A DNA stretch of 64,000 bases, taken from Pararge aegeria. Lineage: Eukaryota; Arthropoda; Insecta; Lepidoptera; Nymphalidae. The stretch covers positions 8,246,001 to 8,310,000 of the forward strand of contig NC_053187.1 of assembly GCF_905163445.1 (NCBI RefSeq), written 5' to 3'. The position numbers and the translations under genes were made by a program. The notes beneath the pieces were generated by a model, which was given only the letters and a program-made list of their open reading frames with translations, was not told the DNA's origin and ran no database searches. Positions 42,690-55,496 of this stretch are shown piece after piece (positions within the stretch are counted from its first letter, which is position 1; each line of letters opens with the position of its first letter).

Positions 42690-45600
42690 TTCTAAGGTAA
42701 CTATGCAATTTGAGAAATGAGAAAATACATTAAAAAAGATTGACTAGTAGTGTAGTTTTATTTTAGTAATTAATATTGTAGAATACTTAGTAAAGTACTA
42801 TAGTCTGTAGAACAGGCCTTTAGCATTTGCTGGCATGTAAAATTCAAAGGTATATGTTTAAATTATGTTGTAAGTATATACTGTTTCTTCAAAAAAAAAT
42901 ATTTTGGAATTAGCCCAACATATGCATTTTCAATCATAGACAGGAAAATTTGTTATCTATAAATTTCTGCTAGTTTTTCAAATATATTAATAGCCTTTTC
43001 CTTCTGGCTGGGTTAAGTTCTAGATGATATAACTTTCTTATGGTGAAAGAATTATTGAAATTGCTTTAGTAGTTTCAAAGATTATCAATTACAATTAAAC
43101 CAACAAACAAATCTTCTACTATTAGTATACTGGGTGAATAAATACCAAAAGCTCTCAGCCTTTATTTGTTTATCCACTAGGCACTACACTAAAATGTAAT
43201 TTAGGCCTATCATTGCATTATGCAACCTCAATAGATAAGTTAGGTGAGTCTTTTTTTAACTTGATAGTTTGGGAAATATTACATGTTCAATATTTTACAG
43301 AGATACTCTACTTGTTACTACTCTGTAATTAAAACAGAACAAAAGCATGTGAATCACGACTAGACTATGTGACGTTGTTGAAAAACATGTATTTGTATTA
43401 ACAATATAATTTTACTTTACAGAAATAACATAATTTATTATTTTTTTTGTATGAAATAATATAATACTGAATTTTGAAAATTTGTACTTAGAACATTTGT
43501 ATATAAGTTTTAATGTTGGAACTACAAGACAAGAGCTTTCTGGTATTTCTATTTAATACTGCATAATCTGCTGTCTGCCCCAAAATCTCATACAGCACCT
43601 ATTTTTTTCTTTTCCTAATGTAAAAACTACTTTAGTACCTATAAGATGGATAATTCTAAGATGAAGAAGAAGGATTATTAGCAAAATATTTACAATAATT
43701 GTAGATCAAAAAAACTTTATTTTAGAGAATGTTACATTATAATCGGCAATGCAGAGGTTTTAAGAAATTATTTCAAATAGAAATATACTGACAAATGTTT
43801 AATACACCTACACTTCCACATTTTCATTTTATGCTACGTCAAACCACCATCATAATCATAGAGAAATTTTAAAATAATTTAGTGGTGCATTAAAGTATGA
43901 AATACTTGGTTAAATCCTAGCTATGCCACAAAACAATCTCATATTACTAGGCAGGGGTGCAATATTTATTTTAATTCAAACTAAATATTACTATTCACTC
44001 AATTTAAGTACATTCTATAGTAATTTTATTATAATGTATATAGGCTAACACAGACGCTCCAATTAGTATGCACTTAATACAATTTCTAGCTGAATGGTCA
44101 AAATTGTATTTAAAAATTGTACTTTGCTATGAAAGTTTACAATTCAAACATAATGGTTTTTAAAATATTTTTTCATTAATCTAATACAATTACGCACTGC
44201 ACCCATATTCTGATCATAAACTGATTCATCTATTTTAGAGTAACGAAGCACATTGAAGGAGTGTATATCAATTTTTTCAAAGAGGTAACTACTAGATATC
44301 TTCACAAGTAGGTGCATACTGTGCTTATGTATTATATTATGGTAATTTCAATTAAGTATACATAATAAACTGTAAGTACATAATTTCATCAAAACCTAAT
44401 GTTCTAGTTAATTGTTATGATTAATTTCAGCCAATAGACAAATATTTATTAATAAAGCCCCCCTTAATATTAAAGCCAGAAGGTTAGTGCATGCAATCAG
44501 GAAAAAGTGTTATAACAATGAAGAGTTGTATTTAAATGTTTTAAAACAGCATTGTTATTTTAAAAAAGAGAATTATGTAATAATTTTTGTATTGGAACAC
44601 TGTTAAAGGAAGACAACACCATAATGTGATTAATGGTTATTTCTAGACATTCTTAAGAAATTTAATTGTGAGAAACTGTATTAACTATTAGGTACATGAC
44701 ACATTTGTGCAACTATAATTACTAAACTCAACATATGTTTGAATTAATTATGTTGTTATAATTTAACAAATTCTATTAAGTTACTCTAACTTTAGCAGGA
44801 TACAATTCAATTAGTTCACAATAGAGGTGTTCCTATAATTATAATCATTATATAAGTATTATACTCATAAATATTCGAGTTAGTAACAAACAAAACCAAC
44901 AATTTCTGGGTATTCAGATACTTAAATACTTTTATTTAGGTACCTAATTATTACACCTAAAATCAAATATATTAATTTAATTTAACCATTCAGTTAGGTA
45001 ATATATAGATTATAGACACCTGTTAAAACAATGTAAATGTTGTCTGGACAAGGTCCTTAGGAATACTTCAATCTTAACATAAGACTAGTCTAATTTATTG
45101 TGATTTAAAACATATAATATGTAGGTAATTTTTTCAATAGTCAACTGAAGCTGTAATAAACTCCTATTTGACTAATTTGGACATAATACCTTAAGCCAAG
45201 TTGGCAATACTATTTTTTCAGCAACAATTATTAACAATAATCTAGAGAAGCCATAGGTACCTATGTAACTAAATTGTTAATGTAACAAAAATATAACAAT
45301 GTAAGAGTCAAAATAATATAACCTACTAAAATGATATATGTGTAATTATTTTGGTTGACAACACTCTCAGACATTCAAAGTGCCAATCATTTCTATAGAT
45401 TAATATTATGTACATGTATGTTCTCAGGTATGTAGGTATAACTTTTAAATAAATTCAAAACATTGATTAAATTCTAAATACGCGTAACAATAAAGACTAG
45501 AATACATTTTTTACAGTTATTGGCACTAAATTCAATTGTAATGGCACAACTATGTCCTCTGCATACAGTGAATATATCACCACAATCACAAATAAGTTAT

Positions 45601-46943
45601 ATATTATGCAATTTATTATAATTACAATTCCAATTATTTTTGAAGTATATATTTATAAATTAGGTTTTGCTAACTATGCTACCATTTACAAAATTGTAAA
45701 AACATTGGTAAATGTCATTTATATCTAATTTTACTTCTAGAAAATACTGAGTTTCTTGCAGACTTACATTAGCACACTTCACAAGTGAAACCGTGCAATT
45801 ATTACCATTATACATTTAATATCACTCGACAAAAGCTCCCCTCATAAAATTGAGTCTCTCATGCAGTCCATTCCTATGCACAGTTATCACTTTAGAAATG
45901 TTTTACGAAAAATTATCAAGATTAACTGTATTAACTAATAACAAAATTAAATTTTTGTAAATAATCAGGTTTCAATTTAGATAGTAAATAATTTTAAGCA
46001 ATCACTAACATATTTTTTGAATATTTAAAGCAAAAGCACAGTAATGTTAACAACTTTAAAATTCTAAAATTGACAAAATTGATATAATTCACTTAAAACT
46101 TTACAAATGAACTATACTAATAGGTAGGTAGACTGACATACTTGAAAAGAAGTAGGTAATATTTCATATTGTCCATAATTTATAGTAGTTAGTAATAATA
46201 TTTAAATAAATATATATATAATTTTAATGTTGTATGTGTAGTGCCAATAACTGCATTATTAATATTTAGGTACTTACTTAAATCTTATTAGCTAGGTATT
46301 CAATAACAAATAGAACACCATTTTTAAGCACGACAAAACATTCATAGTTAAAAATGTAGAGAGACTTATTGAGAAATGTGCTAATAATTCTAAACATTGA
46401 AAATTTCTGCTGATTTATAGGTACTTATATATGAATAAGATTCAGTAGTATCAGATCTGAGGCATCTTGGAGATTACTTTTCTTTCAGTGATCACCAACG
46501 ATTTAGGTAATCGTAAAGATTCGTTGAAATTTTTCGATCATGAACGAGATCATTACCTATCACTAGCATAAAGCATTGGATATTTAACCGGTATCACATT
46601 TTCACAAAATCTTTTAAGTAAATTTTGGGACTTGAGTGTTACAGAAGAAATATGTAGCAATTGAATTGTTTATAACTGATTGATTACCTATATTAAGTTA
46701 ACTTAATTCCTTGAGATTACAAAGAATTACTAGTAAAATTCGTGTAAGTTTTATAGCAGAATTAAATATTAAGATTTTAATATATTATTCTTATTCGTTT
46801 GCCAAGGAATTGCCTTCATGGTCTCTGTTTAATGATGAAAAGTTATAATAGTTTTGAAGACATCACCAGATTTATGTAAATAAATCTTCTTTTTTGAGAC
46901 CATATTCCTCAAGCATCGGATAGCTTTTGTGGAAATAAACCAG
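42690..46943. other. AT-rich stretch between two convergent genes, probable long 3' UTRs
   Basis: The torsin-like gene and the CaMKII gene end tail-to-tail here. No ORF is credible. Apart from the repeat at 43141-43548 I see no SINE or LINE, which is unusual for this window. Many AATAAA and TTTATT hexamers make the poly(A) sites ambiguous. Extended 3' UTRs, especially for the kinase, are the simplest reading. Confidence 0.55.
43141..43548. mobile_element. DNA-transposon-like repeat with inverted ends (copy 1)
   Basis: The left end AATACCAAAAGCTCTCAGCC and right end CAAGAGCTTTCTGGTATTT are imperfect inverted repeats. The interior, including GATACTCTACTTGTTACTA and AAATAACATAATTTATTA, matches copy 2 at 63143-63509. 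No transposase ORF, so non-autonomous. Confidence 0.7.
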
Positions 46944-48476
46944 TTAGGAGCGATGGAAATGAACTGCAGTCCACTTATTATAGCGTTTTTGCCAGATCCT
47001 TGTTTCTTGAGATTGATTAGTGGCACGCCGACCTTCTGCATCTACACTTTGTGTGACACACACGTAGCATATCACGGCAACATCCTCTCCGAGCAGATGT
47101 ACTCTAGGATTTATAATGGTGGTATTCGTTTTCACGTGTGTAGGCGTATTATCAATAAAGAATTTGTGAAATTCTACACCTTCAATCATATTACCTAGAG
47201 CGTCGGGATCAAATGACGTCACATGAGGATCACACAATTTGGAGTATGTGTCAAAATCGCCATTATTAATGGCGTCTAGGAGAATTTCTGTTACTTTTAT
47301 AACTTCTGCGCGACGTAAAGAAGCGTTGCTGTCACCCCGAACCTTTCCAAAAGAGTCTGCTTTGGTCAGCCCCTCTTCGTCATGTTCTTTAGAGATGACT
47401 GTGCATGCTCGGTCGACTCCCTTCTTATCTTTATCCAAATCTTCATCTTCCAAAGTGGTACTACTATCCGTTGACTCTTTGACTTGCGAACCGTCCCCTT
47501 TTTTGTTGACCATAGATTTTCCAGAAAAGTTGCGGGTCGCAAGCATTGTGGTTAATATAGCGCCCTTTAATTTGCGGCGTGCATTGAACTTCTTTAAACA
47601 GTCCACGGTCTCTTGCCTGTGCATAACCGAAGCAACACGTTCGCGGTGGCAAATCCATGGATGCTTCAGAGCTTCGGAGGCAGTAATTCTCTTGCTTGGG
47701 TTTACAGTCAACATTTGATTAATGAGACTCTTGGCCTCAGGTGTCACCGTATCCCATTCGGGAGATGGATAGTCATACGCACCAGCTTTGATTTGGCCGT
47801 ATAATCGGTGTTGGTCTTCATCCCAGAACGGTGGATAACCCACAAGTAGTATATATAAAATAACACCACACGCCCAAATATCTACTGGTTTGCCATATGG
47901 CTCTTTTTTTAACACTTCAGGTGATAAGTAGCCAGGGGTACCTGCAAATCCAAACCAGGCCTGTTGATCGCCTTGAACTTCAATAGCTAATCCAAAATCA
48001 GCTAATTTCACAGCGGCTCCTTTAGCCTTGCTTGCCAATAAAAGATTCTCAGGCTTTAAGTCTCTGTGAACAACACCGTTATGATGACAGTGGTGCACGG
48101 ATTCCAAAATTTGTTGAATACAGTGGGATGCATCTGCCTCAGAATAAAATTCTCGTGCCACTATATCTTCAAATAGTTCACCACCTGTTACCAAGTCAAA
48201 CACAAGGTAATGATAGTGTTCCTCTTGAATAGAATCGTGTAGTCTGACGATATTAGGATGTTGTAATTTTCGGCAAATCCGGGCTTCCCTTTCTAACTTT
48301 TGAAAATCTCTGGACGAGAGTTTTTTTGTGTTTATAATTTTGGCCGCAAACTCGTATCCTGTTGCTTTTTGAACTGCGCGCTTCACCACTGAAAAAGCAC
48401 CCTTTCCGAGTTCTTCTTTAATTTCGTAATTATCGGAAAAGCGAGTACTAACACTTTCACGATTTGAATTCGCCAT
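46944..48476 (-). CDS. CaMKII: Calcium/calmodulin-dependent protein kinase II, intronless copy
   Basis: One uninterrupted 510-codon frame covers the whole protein. Kinase domain (18-276): GKGAFSVV glycine loop (25-32), AAK with Lys46, HRDLKPEN with Asp139, DFG at 160-162, and GTPGYLSPE (179-187). The regulatory segment has MHRQETVDCL with Thr290, equivalent to the Thr286/287 autophosphorylation site. It is followed by the calmodulin-binding stretch (about 294-316) with Thr309/Thr310. The linker (320-387) keeps KESTDSSTTLED as in fly CaMKII. The association (hub) domain spans about 388-510 and ends WTAVHFHRS. It is closest to fly CaMKII, with most divergence in the linker and hub. The start ATG has a strong context (AACATGG). 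Insect CaMKII is normally split into many exons, so this looks like a retrocopy kept under selection. No stop or frameshift was found and all catalytic residues are present. A normal-structure parent gene is expected elsewhere. Confidence 0.94.
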   Translation of the reverse strand: MANSNRESVSTRFSDNYEIKEELGKGAFSVVKRAVQKATGYEFAAKIINTKKLSSRDFQKLEREARICRKLQHPNIVRLHDSIQEEHYHYLVFDLVTGGELFEDIVAREFYSEADASHCIQQILESVHHCHHNGVVHRDLKPENLLLASKAKGAAVKLADFGLAIEVQGDQQAWFGFAGTPGYLSPEVLKKEPYGKPVDIWACGVILYILLVGYPPFWDEDQHRLYGQIKAGAYDYPSPEWDTVTPEAKSLINQMLTVNPSKRITASEALKHPWICHRERVASVMHRQETVDCLKKFNARRKLKGAILTTMLATRNFSGKSMVNKKGDGSQVKESTDSSTTLEDEDLDKDKKGVDRACTVISKEHDEEGLTKADSFGKVRGDSNASLRRAEVIKVTEILLDAINNGDFDTYSKLCDPHVTSFDPDALGNMIEGVEFHKFFIDNTPTHVKTNTTIINPRVHLLGEDVAVICYVCVTQSVDAEGRRATNQSQETRIWQKRYNKWTAVHFHRS

Positions 48477-51405
48477 GTTTTATTCAATAAACTTTTTCTG
48501 ACACAAAAGTTCAAATTACACCGCACTTGAGAACGAATTTCTTCTGTTCGTTTAATTATCTGAAACAACGTAAGGCTCTATTTATTTGAAAGTATTAAGA
48601 TTTAGTAGTAGTTAAAATAACTTTAATTTTTTCTTAATAATAAATTTCATAAAATAATTACTAGTTATTACAACACAGAACAAATGATTGCCTATAAGCT
48701 AAAGGATTTTTTATAAATTATCCTTTGCACACCGTCCGTTTTTCCATTACATTTCCTTCCATTATTACAATACAGGAAAAGTATTCCAAAATTAATTTAT
48801 TATGACCTTCTTAAATATAATAATGTTCTAATTTATATGACTTGAAAGTACTATTTTAGTCTACAAAGCTAAAATCGAATCTGCAAGCTGAATATAAAAC
48901 GCGTAGATGCCTAGACAAAAGTTATCGTGATCACAAACATAGACTTCTAATATTAACCGGGATGACATTTCGTTAGCGCAAAATAATCGATACACCATTG
49001 TCTCAACTCTCAACACATTTACCGAAATCTGGAGGACACATTAATTTCTCTAATTAGATAAAGATAGAATTTTAATCCTATACAGCGTAATCAACTTAAA
49101 TTGTCACAATCATTTTTATTTATTAGCACAATTTATATTTTAGAACATAAGATGATCAGTGCGCAAGTTCGACGATATTCTTAGCAAATGTACCTCGTAT
49201 GGATTGTACGCGATATATTTTTAATGTTCGAGATTACGTGAATTGAAATGAAAAGGTAATTAACATTGACGCTTAGAATCTCAAAAACTTATTTACCTAT
49301 TGTGCCCATTTTACTCAACGGGATGAAGACCGAAAACTAAGGGCCTAGCCCTACACCACACTCTCCTTCTGCTCGGGAGCGGGACACGAGCTTCGGGGTC
49401 AAACTCATAGACATTTGGGTGTTGCCATGTTTATCATCCTTGTTGTGTGTATGAAGCGTCTTTTACTTTTAACTTCTATTTATAAACACCATTAGCCCCT
49501 TTTAGGAATACGTTTGTATTAACAACAAAACTCCAGCAAAACTACCACTACTAAAAGAATTAATCGAGACATTCACTTTACCTAAAGTATTTTTACTTAA
49601 GCAACACCTGGTCTAAACAAAATCGATACACTAGCGCAGCGCTAAACCAGAGAGAAAATAGTCTACAATTTATGTAGGCTAGCGACATCTAGTGATAAAT
49701 TGTAGATATACGCCTTATGAAAGATTTCATTATTTTAATCAGGGCATTATGTTCAAGTTCTAGCAGAGTAATTTTGTTAAAATAATGTCATTGCAATTAG
49801 GTACGTTTAAGAATGAATCAACAGTACCTACAATACTAAATAAAGCTTATTATGATCTCAATACCTATATTGAAATTGTTGATACTCGGTCGTTATTGTT
49901 TTAAATTTTATGGATTTGTAAATTAATTAGGACTTACAATTTATTTTAATTTTACTCGCATAGTAAGGAAAAACTTTTAAGGGCACCGCCATCTATCGTC
50001 GGATGCTATTTATAAGTTTGGTATGGAAATAGAAATTGTTTTTATTGAATATGAATGATATTGGACTAAAAATGGAAGAAGTTACACATATGTGGGTGTA
50101 TGTAATGCTATTTGGAATGCAAATTATGTATACATTTTACTTACTACTATAAGTATTGAGTTGAACAGTTAGGCTTTAAATTAATGTAAAAGCTAAGCTA
50201 AGCTAAAAAAAAGAGGAAATATATATTTCTATGTAATAATCAAATAGAGAGTTTGTTGTTTTGGACTCAATACCTCACAAAATTATTAGGTAGGTACCTA
50301 CTTTACGTAGCTCCTGAAAACTCTTTTCCAACGATATCCCTAATTAATGAAACTGTAGGTTTAGGTAAGCTATATTAATAATTTCGGTTGAATTAACAAT
50401 CGCTAAAACTGCTGAATCGATTTGAATAACATTTGCTATCTATGTTTATAAAACAAAGCTGTGTTAGTTACACCATTTATAGCTTGAGAACGGATGGACC
50501 AATTTTCATTATTTTTGGTTTGTTTGATTCCTGTTAGTCCGGAATTGGATAATAAGTATTATAATTCCATTTATTAATTTAAAATCAAAACAATTATGTA
50601 GCCGTTCATTAGTAACAAAACACAACTGAGAGCGCACGTCATGTTGTCTATACCTAATCTTAAAACTGTTGATGTGACCTATAGTGAGGTAAATTAATCC
50701 GGAGTAAAGATGTAAAATATATTTAGGCGAAATGAAATTCGCGGTTACAGCTAGTATTAAAAAAAGACATGGTTATTTTTATCCCGGTCTGTATCACGGG
50801 AGAGAACGCTCCTGTTTGATATTGCTTACAAAGCTTCCCTGTATACGATACCCGTCTGTGTAACCCTTCTGTAATCAACCTTAATATTATTATATAAATC
50901 TCGTGTCCCCGTGATGGTCGCACTCCTCCAAAACGGCTTATATTATTGACCGATTTATATATTTTTATTTATGTATATTGAATATTTGGTACGAAGATTT
51001 TGCTTCAAAAATTCCTTTCATCCCATTGTATCCGGTAGTTGGCGCTTGTGGTGGTATTTTACCAGATTTGATTTCAATATCATATTTTATGTGATGCAGC
51101 TATTCTGCCGGGCATAGAAGTGAATATAAGTTATTTATAATCAGACTACTAAAAAAGTACCAAAATACAATAATTATTTGATTAAAGGTAGGTATTTGTA
51201 AATCCTAAACTTTCCAGGGATAAAAAGCATTCTATTTCCATCCTCAGGATGCAATTCAAATTTCATCACAATCGGTGCTGTGATCGAGTCAAATATAGGT
51301 AACAAATAAACATAAACATTTTTATAATGTAAGAATTTTGAATACTTATTGGTACTTATTTTTACCTACCAATAAGTATATCAAAAATATGGAAGGCAAC
51401 ATTTA

Positions 51406-51427
51406 TGAATGAATGAATGAATGAATA
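51406..51427 (+). repeat. (GAAT)n microsatellite
   Basis: About five consecutive copies of GAAT in AT-rich DNA. Confidence 0.85.
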
Positions 51428-52214
51428 CACTATTATTGTACACCAAAGAAAAAAAAATAGTTACAAAGATATAAATACATATCAAGAGAGTACAATTTGG
51501 TGGCCTTATCGCTACATAGCGATTTCTTCCAGGCAACCAATGGCGTAAAAGCCATGGCATTTATCATAACATATAAGTTTTTATTTTCTCATTCGGTTAC
51601 TAAGTCTAATTATTTTTTCTTACCTGAAAGTAAAAAATCTTCATTAGTTTTTTTAAAAATAATCTTTAATTACAAAGCTACTTTTAAAGGTTTTTTTTAG
51701 CTATTTTTAGCGGTTTCAACCGCCGCGTTAACAATGGGTCATTAATAAGCAAGTTTCTCTGTTATTTTATTTATACTGTAGTTATTTACTCTAACGAGTA
51801 ACTCTCCCCTCACGCGGCAGCGCTTTCGCGCGGTACTTTAACATTATCTCCTAAACTGTGTCACAAAATAATACTCTACAAAGAGCAAAGTTTATCTCAA
51901 TAAGATTGTCTTGATAAAAATGCCTAGATCTTTATTTAGATCTGCTAAGTACCAATATTTTTGTTCTAAGTATATAATATTATTTACATTTGATGTACCG
52001 TACGTCGCGTCCTCGAGTCAGCGAAAGCGGACGAAGCAAGCAAATCTATCGATTTATCTTCTGTCCTGCTTTACAAATACATACTATTATTTTAGACTAA
52101 GCCCTTATTATTACTGAAATAAAACATGGTTTAGATATTTTTAGAACATAATTTACACTAAAAAATATTCTTTATTTACGTTATTTTCTAAAAATATCAA
52201 ATAGCAAATATAAT

Positions 52215-52525
52215 AAGTGTTAATAGCGCTGTGGTTAGGATTTCGGCTTCACTTTCGGGGGCCGACTTCGAATCCCAGCACACACCTCGAACTTTTCTAA
52301 GTTATATCTATGTGTCTTAGGCAATTAAAATATCACTTGCGTCAACAGTAAAGGAAAACATCGTGAGGAGACCTGCATGCCTGAGAGTTCTTCATAAGGT
52401 TCTGAAAGACGTGTGGAGTCCACTTATCCACACTGGGCCAGCGTGGTGGACTACGTCCTAAGCCCTGCTTATGGTGGGAGGAGACCCGTGCCCTGTAGTG
52501 GGCCGGTGTTGGGTTAATATAATGA
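52215..52525 (+). mobile_element. tRNA-derived SINE (family 2), near full length
   Basis: TAGCGCTGTGGTTAGGATTTC head, CTTCGAATCCCAGCACACAC (box B), AAGGAAAACATCGTGAGGAG, CACTGGGCCAGCGTGGTGGA and GCCCTGTAGTGGGCCGGTGT. ORF shadows over it are not genes. Confidence 0.8.
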
Positions 52526-53723
52526 AGCAAAAATTAACCATCACCTTGTCTTTTGTTTAGAGCCAATACTGAGCATTTGCACACCGGAATCTCTATATGC
52601 TAACTTAGTATGAAAATTTTCATCCCCTATTTCTACATCCCTTGAAAGTCCCCATTCATCCTTACAAACCCCTTCGAGATATAGAGTGCAAACTAGCCTA
52701 CTCAGCCGGTCCACATCACATCGTTGACCCACGCAAGCAGGTCTTGGAAACCGATTATAATTTCGAAACGGATAATTTAGATTACGGTTTTGGTTTCGTT
52801 TATTTAACATGTAACATAAAAAAACCGTTTCTTGTTTCTTATTCGATTTCGCTCAAATAATAGATAAACTTAACCGGAGCGGGTACAGAAGTATCATAAC
52901 ATGTTCTTCTTTTAAATAACGGCTTCAGCCGGATAACTATCTTTGTTATCCGGTAGTAACTGAACGCTATGAAATCTTTTTGGTACCATAGAAATTGTTC
53001 AATCATAAAACGATAAAACAATTTTTTTAGTATTTAATTAATCGGTTCAAATATGGCTGCTGGTTTTAACCAAAATTTACCGGTAAATTAAACCAGTTCG
53101 GAGCCCTTAGCGACAGTAGATAAATAAATTGGACAACTGGTGATAGTAATAAGAATGCCAATTTTATTCTTTCAAGCGGTCTTTCAATTTGTCGTATTTC
53201 AAAATCCAACACATTGTTAAAATGCGCACTGGCCGTAAGGACAAAATAAAAGGTATAAGTAATTCAAAAGAGATTAGGGGTGAAGCCCCAATATATGCTT
53301 TCAAGCTCACAAACATGAATGCAACGTTACTTTAATCTGCCTGCATGGAGTTTTCAAAATGTCGGGTCGGGCAAATATTTTTAGTAACATGCTTTTAATC
53401 AGACTGCGAAAGAAGGAGGGTTATGTCTTTCGAGTGTTTGTATGTATAAATATTTATTTGGCATAACACGCTAACTTTTCATAATTTGGTTGGTTATGTA
53501 GTATATATAGGCAGAGCAGCAAAATCTCTGGAGTGAGCAGATACCTTCGACTTCGTATGTGAATACTGACAACTAAGATTTCCACCTTTTCAGTTCTTCC
53601 AAGAATTTAAGAGATGGCAGATTTTAACGCAGTCGGGGTTTTTTGTTTTTTTTTTGTCTAGAAACTTAGTACCAGCCCGGAATTGGGATATTGGTGTTGT
53701 TCTCGCCCTTTCCTCGTAGAGCA

Positions 53724-53759
53724 TGTTAAGAATGTTAAGCGTGTTAAGTATGTTAAAAA
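53724..53759 (+). repeat. Four tandem 9-bp units
   Basis: TGTTAAGAA, TGTTAAGCG, TGTTAAGTA and TGTTAAAAA follow each other without gaps; the first six bases are constant. Confidence 0.8.
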
Positions 53760-53854
53760 GCTTTCAAGAATTTGACTGAGATATTAAGTCTTAAAGATAG
53801 ACATTTTGACGAAACTGTTTTCTTGTTTGATTACGGAACACTACTAATACTTTT

Positions 53855-53950
53855 TCTGTTGGGAGGCTTTGGCCGTGGCTAGTTACCACAAAAACGTGCG
53901 GCTAAGCGATTAAGCGTTCCGGTACGATGTCGCTCGCATCGCTGTCGATG
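53855..53950 (+). mobile_element. SINE (family 3) fragment
   Basis: GGGAGGCTTTGGCCGTGGCT, AGTTACCAC, AAACGTGCGGCTAAGCGATT and AGCGTTCCGGTACGATGTCG match the family 3 body; ends absent. Confidence 0.6.
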
Positions 53951-54819
53951 ATGTATGGATTCGATATAACTGCCAAAACAGAAGCCCATATCATCGGAAG
54001 ATTAATGAAAATTAAGCTTAACTTGCTATACTCCGCGAACAGAATAATAAAAAAATAAGGATCACATGTTCTCAGTTTTGGAAAATTCTATCCCTAAACG
54101 CATGTAATGGGAATGAAAGTTGGTAGGAATGAAGTTGAATGTCCTTTATTTGTAGTTATTTTTGAAGGAATACCCACTTTATTGTGTTTTTTTTAAATAA
54201 TGAAGTACGTTTTACAAAGTTTTTAAAAAATCCACTCCCCAAGGGTTAAATGGCACGAAATGAGACTCGCATAGGCGCGGGAAAATTTCTTAATCTCAGG
54301 GAATATCAGAAAGTATGCATACGAAGTTGCTACCGTCCGCTAGTACCTATATTATAATATGCCTATTTTCGATCACACATCGACCCCAAAATTTTGAACA
54401 TAATATGGTCTAAAACTTTTAACTGGACCGTTATCGTAAAATACACACAATCAAAATTCGGGACTACAAAGAAGAGTAACGGGCTCTCTCCGGCAAAAAG
54501 CTGTGGGCAAACGGTTAAATCCCCAGTTATATTAACGAAAATCAAAACTGGTTCGCATCTTGCGCAAGTGTAAGGGGGCCAAACAAGGGCTTTCGCAGCG
54601 GACCCTTCCGAAATTCGACGGTGCACAATGCACCCTCCGTAGTCCGTACCATCCCCACGCCAGTTCTCTTATTATTACGCGACTCCTGTTCCTGTCCCCA
54701 CATTGTTCATATTATTTTTATATTGGTACTCGCTTGACGCGTCGCTAAGATATCGAAGCTCTTATTATTTTAATAGTTTCCTGGCCAGAAATATCTATAA
54801 AGACTTCCAATAAAATATT

Positions 54820-55187
54820 TAAAAGGAACGGGCCATACGTTTGATTGCGCGAAGTTATTCGAACGGTTTCCTCGGTTCTGTCACCTAATATTGGCAGCGA
54901 AGGGAAGTATTAAGGTTTCGAGCGCTGCGGTCGTCTCAAGTTGCTTTTCTCATGAGTGGACATGTTTGTAAAATAATAACTTGAGTCTGAGAGTAATACT
55001 CGTACGTGTGGTAGGAGCGGTGGATGGTCGGTGTTTTGCGTGCAGCGTCCACAGCCGTGCAGTGCCCGAGTGTATCGATCGCGGACTACCTCGCTATGCT
55101 TACAAAGTACTGTGTATTTGGTGATCGCTTCAATTTGGCGGGAGACGGGACGCCACGCCGATTTTTGGCATGAAACCTTGTTTGGTG
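54820..55187 (+). promoter_or_regulatory. Candidate CpG-rich promoter and first exon
   Basis: GC content and CpG count rise sharply against the AT-rich surroundings (GCGCTGCGGTCGTC, CGATCGCGGACTACC, GGCGGGAGACGGGACGCC). The block ends with ATGAAACCTTGTTTG followed by a good splice donor, GTGAGTTAA, at about 55186. This looks like the first exon of a plus-strand gene with a long first intron. No partner exon was found in the remaining 9 kb. Speculative. Confidence 0.3.
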
Positions 55188-55442
55188 AGTTAACTTGTAA
55201 TTTATTAATAATTATATTTATACAACGAATCGAATGCAAATGAATGTAGAACAATTGAATTAACAAATAAAACAAGTAAGTTTACATATTGATTATATTG
55301 TTTGTAATGCATTGTACTTTGTTGCTTAATATCCGCAGAATTAACATTTCGATATAATTTGATCCATTTTACTATTCATATTAAGACAAACGATTGGAGT
55401 TTTTTAAACGTGATGTTTTAATTAGGTTTTTTCGCAATGAAA

Positions 55443-55486
55443 TATATATATATATATATATTATACTTATATATATATATATATTA
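55443..55486. repeat. Palindromic (AT)n tract
   Basis: Two (AT)n runs of about ten units each flank TATTATACTT. Confidence 0.9.
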
Positions 55487-55496
55487 TCTAATTAGA

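Larger units (their letters stand above)
48477..54819. other. Upstream region of CaMKII and intergenic DNA, no gene recognised
   Basis: Mostly AT-rich. It holds a SINE (52215-52525), a SINE fragment (53855-53950) and short tandem repeats, listed separately. Pieces at 50400-50560 (GTTAGTTACACCATTTATAG) and 51220-51310 look like parts of widespread lepidopteran repeats. ORFs at 51497, 51911, 52541, 52642 and 54363 lack any recognisable domain. Confidence 0.55.

Noticed and set aside
47239..47718. 159-codon plus ORF
   Set aside because: Antisense shadow of the CaMKII frame.
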